NCBI GenBank assembly: GCA_013054445.1
Contig: JAAMPI010000668.1
Coordinates: forward strand, 1-28,587
DNA from: Cudoniella acicularis
Lineage: Eukaryota; Ascomycota; Leotiomycetes; Helotiales; Helotiaceae
DNA: 28,587 nt
Direction of reading: 5' to 3'
Below, piece by piece: positions 22,701 to 28,587 of the stretch (positions are counted from its first letter, which is position 1; each line of letters starts with the position of its first letter). Position numbers and translations under genes: made by a program. The notes under the pieces are model-generated. The model saw only the letters and a list, made by a program, of their open reading frames with translations. It ran no database searches and had not been told where the DNA came from.

Positions 22701-25700
22701 CCATGGACCTCTTCCCAGAGCCCCTCGCCAGCTAGGTTTTCGTCCTCCGGCTGGACCACAACGAGACACCGGAAATCGCACGCGCTCGCCGCCTCGGTCC
22801 CGCATTCCCTGATTCTCTGAAGGCCGTAGTGCTGGTGGAGGACAATGTTGACTACGTGACGTGCGATGCGTTGCAAGAAAGACTCCACGGTGCATTGGCC
22901 GTCAATCTGGGCCCGGAAGGGGAAGCTCGCAAAAGCTGGGCCGATCATATCGAACACACCATCTAAAGGTGCCTCCCGCCCTGCGAGAATGAGCCCAAAC
23001 ACAACGTCTTCACTGTCGCTGTGGGCGCCGATTACTAGTGCCACAGCAGCATAGAGGATGGTGGCCGGGGTGACCCCATAACGCGCCGCTGTGTCCAGCA
23101 GCAAAACGGGTACCTGCCGCGACTGCCGCTCCGTAGCATGGATCTCGTCGAGAGCCCTGGCCTTGGGTCCGGAGGGCAAAGGGGGGAAGTCCTGCAGTGA
23201 GAAACCTTCGAAATACTGTTTCCAGAACTTCTCGGAAGAAAATTTGATACGCTCATCATCTTCCATACGCCGCTGCATAAAATGAGCAAAGGAGAGTTCT
23301 TCGCTGCAGGAAACGCTCTCAGCAAAATAGATAGCTTTCAGCCTATTGAGCATGAGACGCAGAGACCAACCATCGACTATTGAATGGCTTATCTTTAGGT
23401 AGAATTTCCAGCGCTGCACTTCATCATTCCACTGAACAAAGCCACGGCAAAGATCGTGGCCTAAGGACATCGGCCCCTCAAAGTACCCCTTGGTCCAGTT
23501 GGGATTTACATGGCGGATTGTGACCTGCAAGAAGTCCTGTTCAGTAGTGTCCCAAACCAAGCGATTGCGAAGTACTGGCTCTCTGGAAATCAGGCCCCCC
23601 CAAGCAGTGCGGAAGCGGTCGATATCAAGATTCTCGGGGAGGGTCCAGCTGAAAGCGCAGATGTAGCTCCCAGGGCATCTCAAATCCAGAGTCATTAAGC
23701 CGGCTTGGTACCTAAAATGAATGGAGCATCAGCCATTACTTACTTCAAGATATTTGTAGGGTAGGTAGGAGTAAGGGAAGGAAATAATATGGTCCAAAAG
23801 CAGGAATAGGTAAGCCGGAACTTACTGTGTGCAGAAGTAAATATCCTCGATTTCCCTGATCTCGACGTGACAGGCCGCTGCCGAATCTTCAATGATAGGG
23901 GCGAGTGGCCTCGATGGCGGCAGCGAGCTAAATGGTCTGTAGTCAGCGACTCCAATCGGCTTCTCAGAGACTGCAAGACTTTGGTCCTGGGATTGCTGGC
24001 CATGGCTGCGCGCAAGCCCTTGGATTGATGCTGTGGCGTAGACCTGCGAGAGACTCAGATCCATGCCGGCTTTTCGAGCCTTCGAAATGAGCCGAATCGC
24101 ATCCAAGGAATCTACTCCGAACTGCATGAAGGAAACAGTTATGTCGATCGAAGACGTAGGACGGTCGAGCACTTCAGCCCACAGAGATTGGAGTTTTGCC
24201 TCGACTTTATTGCAGGTTGTGTGGCTTTGTTGCCGAGCATCGTCAGCAAAATACTCCAAATGTTCAATGTATGTCTCTGCGTCCATACTTTCGAGCCAAG
24301 TTCGGAGCTTGATCCGGTCAACTTTGCCGCTCGAGGTCAGCGGAATCTCTTCCATGGCCCACCAGCTTGTGGGAAGCGCATGCGTTGGTAGCAAAGTGAC
24401 TGCAGCCTCTTTTGCTTCTCAAAGAAGGAGCAGGACCTCTTGCAATCCATTGAGCAACCCAACCTGGAATCTGGCAATTTTCGGTTCTGGGGAGGCTAAA
24501 TTGGTCCCTTGGGCTTTGAAGGATTGGTGCAATACAACGATGCTGCAAAGTCGACCACCCGAAGGTCCCGATCGTGGGAGAACAATTGCGCATTTTTGGA
24601 TGGTATGGCAGGTCAAGATGGATTGTTCGACATCCCCCAGATCAACACGGATCCCATGTAGCTTCACCTGGCCATCTCTGCGACCGAGGTACCGGATTGT
24701 CTTTTCACCCGCTGGACCCCTCTCAATCTTCCCAAGATCGCCAGTTCGATAATGCCGCTTCCCGTTTCGGTTACACTCGATTGATTTGGTGTCTTTAGAT
24801 TTCTCGGTGGATATATAACCCCTGAATAACTGAGGGCCAGCGACGCATATCTCCCCGATTTCACCTTCTGGGACCTCTTCTACACTTCCATGCGCAAGAA
24901 GGCATACTTCGAGACCGGGAAGTTCTTGCCCAATACACGCAGCGTCAATTTGATTTCCTCCCAGCTCTTGTGTGGTGCACACAATCGTCTCTGTAGGGCC
25001 TGCCAACAAATTAGCACTATGTTTTTTTATCGGAGAAGGTGGCTAGAAGGAGCCAAGAGGATGAATTATCCTCTTACTGTGGGGAATTTGAGGAGGGATA
25101 AAGAAAAAAGTTGCTTACCGTAGGCATTGAACAACCGGACCTTATTCCTCCATCGATTGGCAAGCTTCTGGGACAGCGCCTCTCCAGAACTGGTAAAGAC
25201 CTGAAGACTGGAGACTCCCGGGGGGTCTATCATCTCTAGAATTGTGGGTGTAAGCTGTGCGTAGGTGATTTTTGCCCTCCGAATGAATGTTGTCAGGTCC
25301 GCCACCATGCTGGACAAAGGCGCCATAATCAGACATCCTCCGCACAAAATTGTCATGAACAGATCGAGGCTAAAAACATCAAACGTTGGTGCTGCGAATT
25401 GAAGCGTTCGAGTTTCGGGACCGAGTCCGAATTCCTTGACCAACTCTCGCACATTGTGCGCGACCGCCAGATGCTCAATGAGGACGCCCTTTGGGACGCC
25501 AGTAGATCCCGAAGTAAACAAAATGTGGCAGAGGTCGCTTGGATTCCGGTTACATCCCAGATTACTGCTAGAGCAGGATTGGAACTGCAGAAGATTGGGG
25601 GGTTAGACGCTTCTCAACTTGGAATGTTTCGGGAAGAGTGAGGTATTCTGCTCTTGAGAAGTCTCTAGAGTAAAATCATGAAAAGCCTCTATCACCTACC

Positions 25701-26206
25701 TCGAGAGTCCTGAAGATTTCGTCAAGCTTGAAACATGACACCATGTCTCCCACAATGTGCTTGGTCGATTCGGAACAGAATGCAAGCTCGATATTGCAAG
25801 CCTTGAGGATGTGCGAAATTCTAGCTCGAGGGGCGTCCTGGGGCAATGGCACCCACGCCATTCCTGCCTTCAACACAGCCAAAATGGCAATCACCAAAAA
25901 AGGACCCATTTCCAAACATAGTGCAACTATCTCTCGACCTTCAGGCTGGCGATTTTTCAAATATCGAGCGAGGCGGTTTGAACTGTCATTCAACTCCGAG
26001 TAGGTCATCTGCACATCTGGATAATATTCTATTGCGACATTTCCAGGCGTCTTTATTGCTTGCTCCTCCAAAGCTTGATGGAGTAAAGAAGGCATAGAAG
26101 GCCCCATATTAGAATCTTTGTTGGATGTTGTAGAGTATCGAAATTTTGTCAAATGCTTCCCCGGTAGTGGTATTGATGGACTATTCCGGCTTGGAGCATG
26201 CTTCAT
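7768..26206 (-). CDS. Giant five-module NRPS, (A-T-C)x5-T, frame interrupted four times
   Basis: Assembles a peptide, probably from five amino acids, on phosphopantetheine arms. Exons by eye: 25700-26206, 25119-25584, 23826-24999, 21514-23711, 20119-21393, 16744-19762, 15010-16675, 14529-14756, 11262-14366, 10736-11151 and 7768-10619, about 5.6 thousand codons. All ten junctions are GT-AG and keep the domain reading frame. It starts directly with an A domain (no loading C) and ends C-T with no thioesterase, reductase or epimerase seen. Each A domain has the TSGS(S/T)G, YGPTE and (Y)xTGD motifs. Each C domain keeps the second His of HHxxxDG. The ATG at 26206 is chosen because A-domain sequence begins about 35 codons later and no domain is seen upstream. 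Breaks: TGA 24419-24421, C-run frameshift near 20630, frameshift at 18235-18262, TAG 11426-11428. So it may be a pseudogene, or the assembly may be faulty. Product unknown. Confidence 0.88.
7860..8090 (-). other. NRPS C-terminal carrier domain T6
   Basis: FFDVGGDSLSAAEV near 7950-7990 is a complete phosphopantetheine attachment motif with the acceptor serine. It follows C5 through a Ser/Pro-rich linker and is the last domain; the protein stops about 60 codons later. No thioesterase, reductase or further C domain follows, so how the product leaves is not evident. Confidence 0.85.
10620..10735 (-). mobile_element. Introner-like element, copy 5 (NRPS intron 10, in A5 domain core motif A5)
   Basis: 116 nt, phase 1, at exactly the same codon position of YGPTE as copy 2. 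Starts GTAAGCAACTTATTTCTTT and ends CTCTAATTTGTTGAAG. Hairpin arms AGGATG and CATCCT with a 3-nt loop. The intron is visibly more similar to copy 2 than are the surrounding coding sequences of the two A domains. Confidence 0.88.
11152..11261 (-). mobile_element. Introner-like element, copy 4 (NRPS intron 9, in A5 domain core motif A3)
   Basis: 110 nt, phase 2, splitting FTS|GSSGKPKG of the fifth A domain. Starts GTAAGCAACTTATTTCTTT and ends ATGCTAATTAATTGCAG. The left hairpin arm is partly lost; GATGTTTCATC remains. Its position (A3 motif) is not homologous to that of any other copy, so domain duplication cannot account for it. Confidence 0.88.
11426..11428 (-). other. In-frame TAG stop inside the fifth A domain
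   Basis: RVEYII is followed by TAG and then by EVRAQVVVVSPLQ in the same frame, which continues 55 codons to the A3 motif. The position aligns to a residue usually Gln/Asp-like in A domains, so CAG to TAG is the simplest origin. A 57-nt GT...AG alternative would delete a conserved strand of the fold. Confidence 0.8.
14367..14528 (-). other. NRPS intron 8 (162 nt)
   Basis: GTAAGG donor, phase 2, splitting FDV|NVMEV of A4. Its 3' end (GTGCTAATTCTTTGGGTAG) resembles the introner-like 3' end, but the rest does not align by eye, so I treat it as ordinary or as a very degraded copy. It contains a nested inverted repeat (GCCC/GGGC inside TCGGA/TCCGA) around 14419-14460. Confidence 0.72.
14757..15009 (-). 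other. NRPS intron 7 (253 nt, mostly MITE copy B)
   Basis: GTGAGT donor at 15004-15009, CTAAC branch-like site and ATGCAG acceptor, phase 2, in A4 upstream of its A3 motif. The donor hexamer directly abuts the TA that flanks the inverted-repeat element, and about 80 percent of the intron is that element. Confidence 0.8.
14802..15003. mobile_element. MITE-like element copy B, diverged, with flanking TA
   Basis: Body 14804-15001 (198 bp), same orientation as copy A. Shared blocks include CTCGACCGTT at the left end, GAGTTAAT, GCTAGA, AGTAGCAGAG-like sequence and GATACTGCGCGC near the right end. The terminal inverted repeats have decayed (16 of 26 positions match), so it is older than copy A or less constrained. 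TA flanks at 14802-14803 and 15002-15003. Confidence 0.75.
16676..16743 (-). mobile_element. Introner-like element, copy 3, internally deleted (NRPS intron 6, start of C3)
   Basis: Only 68 nt. Starts GTAAGCAACCTATTTCTTT and ends GATGCTAATTTGTTGAAG. It matches the 5' half of the other copies up to the left hairpin arm (AAGAGGATG) and then jumps to the branch-site/acceptor end, so about 50 nt of the middle is missing. Splits DVYP|CTPMQEAL in phase 1. The join restores a Cys codon and the standard motif. Confidence 0.87.
18235..18262 (-). other. Frameshift just upstream of the A3 motif of module 3
   Basis: Upstream sequence is open through FPIVVQRPVMDMNSETQR. The A3 motif (AYILYTSGSSGVPKG) is in the next frame, and that frame is closed by a TAG at 18263-18265. 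The event therefore lies in this short interval and equals one missing (or two extra) bases. Intron alternatives need donors such as GTTCAC or GTTTCC without a branch site. Confidence 0.75.
19763..20118 (-). other. NRPS intron 5 (356 nt, carries MITE copy A)
   Basis: GTACGT donor, ACTAAC branch-like site and CCCAAG acceptor, phase 2, restoring a Trp codon within NPIW|RTKIV of C2. It is the longest intron of the gene because it contains the inverted-repeat element described separately. Confidence 0.82.
19867..20088. mobile_element. MITE-like element copy A, with TIRs and flanking TA
   Basis: Body 19869-20086 (218 bp). The left end TCTCCTCGACCGTTATGTGC and the reverse complement of the right end, TCCCCTCGACCGTTATGCGC, match at 23 of 26 terminal positions. 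TA dinucleotides flank both ends (19867-19868, 20087-20088), as expected of Tc1/mariner-type insertions. It has no coding capacity and lies wholly inside NRPS intron 5. A diverged second copy lies at 14802-15003. Confidence 0.8.
20580..20657 (-). other. Frameshift between A2 and T2, most likely at a C9 run
   Basis: A2 is read in one frame down to the C9 run at 20626-20634; T2 (RQVFMQKQRL, then FFSQGGDS) is in the next frame. The downstream frame is closed upstream by a TGA near 20657, which bounds the event. The shift equals one missing (or two extra) bases. A mononucleotide run is the typical place for both slippage mutation and sequencing error. Confidence 0.82.
21394..21513 (-). mobile_element. 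Introner-like element, copy 2 (NRPS intron 4, in A2 core motif A5)
   Basis: 120 nt, phase 1, between the first and second base of the Pro codon of YGPTE in A2. Starts GTAAGCAACTTATTTCTTT and ends GGGCTAATTGGTTGAAG. Hairpin arms GAGGATG (21448-21454) and CATCCTC (21458-21464). Closest relative by eye is the intron at 10620-10735, with which it shares GGCCCCCTACCCCCAAAAA. Confidence 0.88.
21962..21999. repeat. Hexanucleotide GGCATC tandem repeat (six copies) encoding (Asp-Ala)n
   Basis: Six perfect GGCATC units at 21962-21997 plus a partial one. On the minus strand this encodes alternating Ala-Asp in the surface linker before the A3 motif of module 2. No other A domain here has it. A frame-preserving expansion, likely length-variable between strains. 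Confidence 0.9.
23712..23825 (-). other. NRPS intron 3 (ordinary)
   Basis: GTAAGT donor and TTTTAG acceptor, phase 2, splitting the first motif of C1 (YFCTQ|YQAGL). I see no similarity to the repeated families, although C3 carries an introner-like element only a few codons from the equivalent position. Confidence 0.75.
24419..24421 (-). other. In-frame TGA stop inside A1
   Basis: The frame reads QEVLLLL, stop, EAKEAAVTLLP, and A-domain sequence to SGKVDR continues in the same frame. No intron explains it well: the only frame-keeping GT...AG pair (57 nt, GTTGGG donor) has no branch site. A single C-to-T change in a CGA codon would produce it, but other origins are possible. Confidence 0.8.
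25000..25118 (-). mobile_element. Introner-like element, copy 1 (NRPS intron 2, in A1 core motif A5)
   Basis: 119 nt, phase 1, splitting the NAYG|PTE motif of A1. Starts GTAAGCAACTTTTTTCTTT and ends GTGCTAATTTGTTGGCAG. Contains a perfect 8-bp inverted repeat (AAGAGGAT at 25055-25062, ATCCTCTT at 25068-25075). Homologous along its length to the introns at 21394, 11152 and 10620 and to both ends of the one at 16676. Its insertion point is 3 nt upstream of that used in modules 2 and 5. Confidence 0.88.
25585..25699 (-). other. NRPS intron 1 (ordinary)
   Basis: GTAGGT donor after a GAG codon, CTAAC branch-like site and CTGCAG acceptor, phase 0. It joins the A1 N-terminal half to the A3-motif exon. 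It has no resemblance to the repeated intron families in this gene. Confidence 0.75.
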
Positions 26207-27121
26207 GAGAGAAGAGAACTATCCCCAGCTGTACCTCATTTCTACCCTTTGGACAGTCATTCAAAAACTCTCCTCTTGTTTCTACCGGAGTAATTCAACA
26301 GTACTCACAGAAACATGCACAATACAACACTAGCTGCCAAAGCTAGGATCGGCGATCCCTCTCGCCTAATACAAATGCTTCTGGGGAACGATGAACTACT
26401 CTGCGTTCACCTCAGACATTAAAATTGCGATCTTGCCATCCGCGCTTAAGCCTAGATTGTGACAAATCAGTCCTGTGGTAGTCACACACACGAATCTTTC
26501 TCTGATCCATTCACCCTGAAAACTTTTAATCAAAACAAAATCAGTTAAAAGTAGAGCCGAATCTTTCGGTCCGACCGGGTCTTAAATGCGTTTGTTCTTT
26601 TTCTCTAGCCCCGTGTCTCATCGGAGCCATCTTCAAGCCCCCTGGACGGGTCAGCAGAAACCCCTTTCCTGGCCCAATCAGCGAGGCACATCTCGTTCGC
26701 CACTTGTGGGGAAGGCGGGGTCAGTCAATAATTGACCCACGATCTCTTCAACGCCTCAGCCAGAGCCATGCCAGGAACATGCAGTAGCGGGGAGTTGAGC
26801 ACACTGAATTTTATTGCTCTGGGGCTCTCCGGTGGTTGAACCCCGTGGGACGAGACCCGGAGAACCTTTGTCACAGCGCGAAATCTCTTTCGTCTTGTTC
26901 GTGAAATTTCACGGCCAGGCGAGGATGTGACGCACACAGGTGACGAGTCTGACTGGTAGAATAATGGCTTCAGAGTCGATGCCCTAGGTATGCTAACCCC
27001 CCTCTCCAGTTTATCTCACTATTCATTTCAGTTCTACTTTTCTCCCGCTCTCTCTATAAACCGTGGTATTATTTCTAGACATTCTTTCAGGAGGCTCTTG
27101 GCGGCCTTGTTACTCAGAACT
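26207..27121. other. Intergenic region: NRPS promoter and 3' flank of the acyltransferase-like gene
   Basis: No domain-bearing open frame seen. The left part should hold the NRPS promoter and 5' UTR, the right part the 3' UTR of the upstream gene. It contains the inverted repeat at 26718-26738, described separately. A 70-codon open frame at 26725-26937 shows no recognisable feature. Confidence 0.5.
26718..26738. promoter_or_regulatory. Nested inverted repeat, candidate regulator site upstream of the NRPS
   Basis: GTCAAT-A-ATTGAC (26724-26736) is a 6+1+6 palindrome, framed by GGGTCA (26718-26723) and TGACCC (26733-26738). It lies about 510 bp upstream of the NRPS start codon. The symmetry suits a dimeric transcription factor, but no named binding site is claimed. 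Confidence 0.3.
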
Positions 27122-28174
27122 TTATATCTCATGATACAACCAGACATTCGGCTCGATGTACGAGCACATCTTCTCTTCCACATAGACCTTGACCGGAACA
27201 AGCCCTCCTAGAATTGCTACTTCCAGGTACTTTCGCTTGCATGTCAAGTCTAGCTTCAATTCCTGTCCTTGCGTACCCTGCGAAACCATATGGAAATCAA
27301 CGCCCGTCCATCTTTGCCATTCTGTGAAGGTTCCTTGCACGACCATACTTGACGGCGCGATTTTTGTTATCCTACCCCCCAGACGAACATGCTTTCGTAT
27401 CCACGGATCATAAGGGAGGTTGTGACTAGAACCACAGCTGGGGTGTTGATGCCGCGGTAAGTATCTGAACTTGACTGAAAGGGCTGTCGTGGTGTTCTTG
27501 GGCAAGAAGTCTCTGATCTGAATGCGCCTCACGTAATCCTCCATCCGTTCAAAGGCGACCTCGGATTTTCTGGTTGGCCGCAGTGGGGCAACCAGGACTT
27601 GAAGACGTTCTTCTTTTGCTACTTGTTTCATGGCCTCTACAAGCCTTTCCGCCAAACCAAGCATGCGACGATCCTCTCTAACAGTGATAGAGAGAGCGGA
27701 AAGGGCATTCGGATAGAGCGCCGTTGCGCAGATATTTGAATCTTGCTCCTGGTTCTGAGTGAAGATTGGAGAAATCGTCGAAATGTTTTCGCGAAAACAA
27801 TACTGTCGAATGCCACGAGATATAATTGTATCCCAACCCCCATCCGGAAGGCTCTGCAAGATATCGGGGTGAGCGGATAGTTCCCTGACGTTGCCATCTC
27901 TGATTTCCTCGAGTTCAGGCCAAAAAAAGGGGACAGATCGAGCACAGGCAACAAGGATTTCGTGGCCGGTCTGGTCCAGCTCAACAACAGCAAACTGGAA
28001 TTTCCGCAGACCTCTGTACTGGAGAAGCTTTGGGGTAAAGTGTTGCTGTGATAGATCTTGATCCAAGAAAAGTGGCCATGCTTGGTTCAGAGGATGGTTT
28101 TCATCCTTCAATGCATCCCAGAGATCTGGTCGTGTCTCGGCTGTGTGAACTTGGCATAGAGGGAGATGATTCAT
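27122..28174 (-). CDS. GNAT-like acyltransferase-type protein
   Basis: Single-exon protein of 350 residues from the ATG at 28174 to the stop at 27122. It has no signal peptide or membrane segment. The N-terminal two thirds resembles the GNAT fold by order of elements: a strand-rich segment (RKFQFAVVELDQ), then ALSALSITVREDRRMLGLAERLVEAM, which reads like the strand/loop/helix that binds acyl-CoA although the glycine-rich loop is imperfect. The C-terminal part (DPWIRKHVRLGGRI, then EWQRWTGVDF, ending YIEPNVWLYHE) recalls a conserved tail that I associate with GNAT-annotated proteins of fungi and actinomycetes. The catalytic residues and acyl donor cannot be read from sequence. It lies 0.9 kb upstream of the NRPS on the same strand, so an N-acylation or precursor role is possible but only inferred. 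It could also be an unrelated neighbour. Confidence 0.55.
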   Translation of the reverse strand: MNHLPLCQVHTAETRPDLWDALKDENHPLNQAWPLFLDQDLSQQHFTPKLLQYRGLRKFQFAVVELDQTGHEILVACARSVPFFWPELEEIRDGNVRELSAHPDILQSLPDGGWDTIISRGIRQYCFRENISTISPIFTQNQEQDSNICATALYPNALSALSITVREDRRMLGLAERLVEAMKQVAKEERLQVLVAPLRPTRKSEVAFERMEDYVRRIQIRDFLPKNTTTALSVKFRYLPRHQHPSCGSSHNLPYDPWIRKHVRLGGRITKIAPSSMVVQGTFTEWQRWTGVDFHMVSQGTQGQELKLDLTCKRKYLEVAILGGLVPVKVYVEEKMCSYIEPNVWLYHEI

Positions 28175-28587
28175 GCTGCTGAGAATAATGAAGATCCATT
28201 TAACAACGAAATTGAGTTATATATTTAAGGGTTAAAACCGAATTCTTGGACATTGCATTATATATGGGGCAAAACTTTTATTGTTTGAGAAAGTCGAAAA
28301 CTAATGGAGCTGTTTTGCTCTTGGATCACACGTTGCGTCGTCCGCAGGACGATAATCAATAATCTGTGTACGAAGGTACAGTATAGGCCACAAGCAAGAC
28401 ACTCCCCAAATGGAGAAAAGCCTAACTAATTTAGGTAGTATAAATATAGTGAGCTCGTGGCTTGGTCATGTTTTGTTTCCGCCGAATCACCCCTTGCTTG
28501 TGACCTATAAATATTCTCAGTCTGAGATCCGACATGCGATAACTCAAGGGCCCGGCCGTGAAGTCTCGGTGCATCCGGTCTGAGACC
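28175..28587. promoter_or_regulatory. Upstream region of the acyltransferase-like gene
   Basis: Contains minus-strand TATA-like sequences about 40 bp (near 28213-28224) and 85 bp (near 28257-28264) upstream of the ATG at 28174; the second is the better spaced. Plus-strand TATAAATA-like sites occur near 28440 and 28504 and might serve a divergent gene beyond the window edge. The last 11 bases (GGTCTGAGACC) form a short palindrome. No gene seen. Confidence 0.35.

Larger units (their letters stand above)
22480..26140 (-). other. NRPS module 1: A1-T1-C1
   Basis: Initiation module. A1 runs from exon 1 to about 24300: LFTSGSTGVPKGV (A3) near 25510, NAYG|PTET (A5) split by the intron 25000-25118, YRTGDLG (A7), LTSSGKVDR (A10) near 24340. 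The A9 position reads LPTHALP rather than the usual LPxYMIP. Hand-aligned to GrsA, the specificity residues read D-V-L-Q-T-S-A-V-C-K; I recognise no substrate. T1 carries FGVDSL near 24110 (FGVDS where GGDS is usual). C1 begins IEDIYFCTQ|YQAGL across the intron 23712-23825. Its active-site motif is SHSIVDG near 23370-23390: the first His is Ser, the catalytic second His is kept. The in-frame TGA lies between A8 and A10. Confidence 0.82.

Noticed and set aside
24395..24460. An intron that would remove the TGA in A1
   Set aside because: The 57-nt GTTGGG...AG option has a poor donor and no branch site; the better acceptor (CTGCAG) gives 64 nt and breaks the frame.
8063..25641. Many plus-strand open frames opposite the NRPS
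   Set aside because: Antisense shadows of a long coding region; none shows motifs or composition of its own.

Overview
This window comes from a filamentous ascomycete (Pezizomycotina-type). The evidence is short GT-AG introns with CTAAC/CTAAT-like branch sites, a fungal SEC61 beta and a PSR1-type phosphatase, and a very large multimodular NRPS. Every gene I can support lies on the minus strand, and I could not place the species or class.

Layout by coordinate. 652-1443: SEC61 beta of the ER translocon, four exons, with a first coding exon that is only the ATG. 2290-4211: a PSR1/NIF-type (FCP1-homology) DxDx(T/V) phosphatase with a long disordered N-terminus. 4212-7767: about 3.5 kb with no gene I can defend, separating the housekeeping pair from the biosynthetic locus. 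7768-26206: one 18.4 kb NRPS locus, read as (A-T-C)x5-T with eleven exons and ten introns and no terminal thioesterase or reductase. 27122-28174: a single-exon protein of 350 aa that looks like a GNAT-type acyltransferase, upstream of the NRPS on the same strand. The NRPS and this gene could form a small peptide cluster (inference).

The most striking signal is in the NRPS introns. Five of the ten (25000-25118, 21394-21513, 16676-16743, 11152-11261, 10620-10735) are copies of one sequence that starts GTAAGCAACTTATTTCTTT, has an internal GAGGAT/ATCCTC hairpin and ends in GCTAATTTGTTG-(A/C)AG. They sit in three different kinds of site: the A5 motif (three times), the A3 motif, and the start of a C domain. 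They behave as introner-like elements, that is, multiplying spliceosomal introns. Two other introns (19763-20118 and 14757-15009) carry a second, unrelated element of about 200-218 bp with terminal inverted repeats and flanking TA, which looks like a Tc1/mariner-type MITE. In one of them the 5' splice site directly abuts the flanking TA.

The NRPS reading frame is broken four times: an in-frame TGA at 24419-24421, a frameshift at a C9 run near 20626-20634, a frameshift within about 18235-18262, and an in-frame TAG at 11426-11428. Conserved domain sequence continues on both sides of each break. Either the locus is a recently decayed pseudogene, or the assembly has errors, or (for the stops) an RNA-level process acts. 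The raw sequence does not decide between these.
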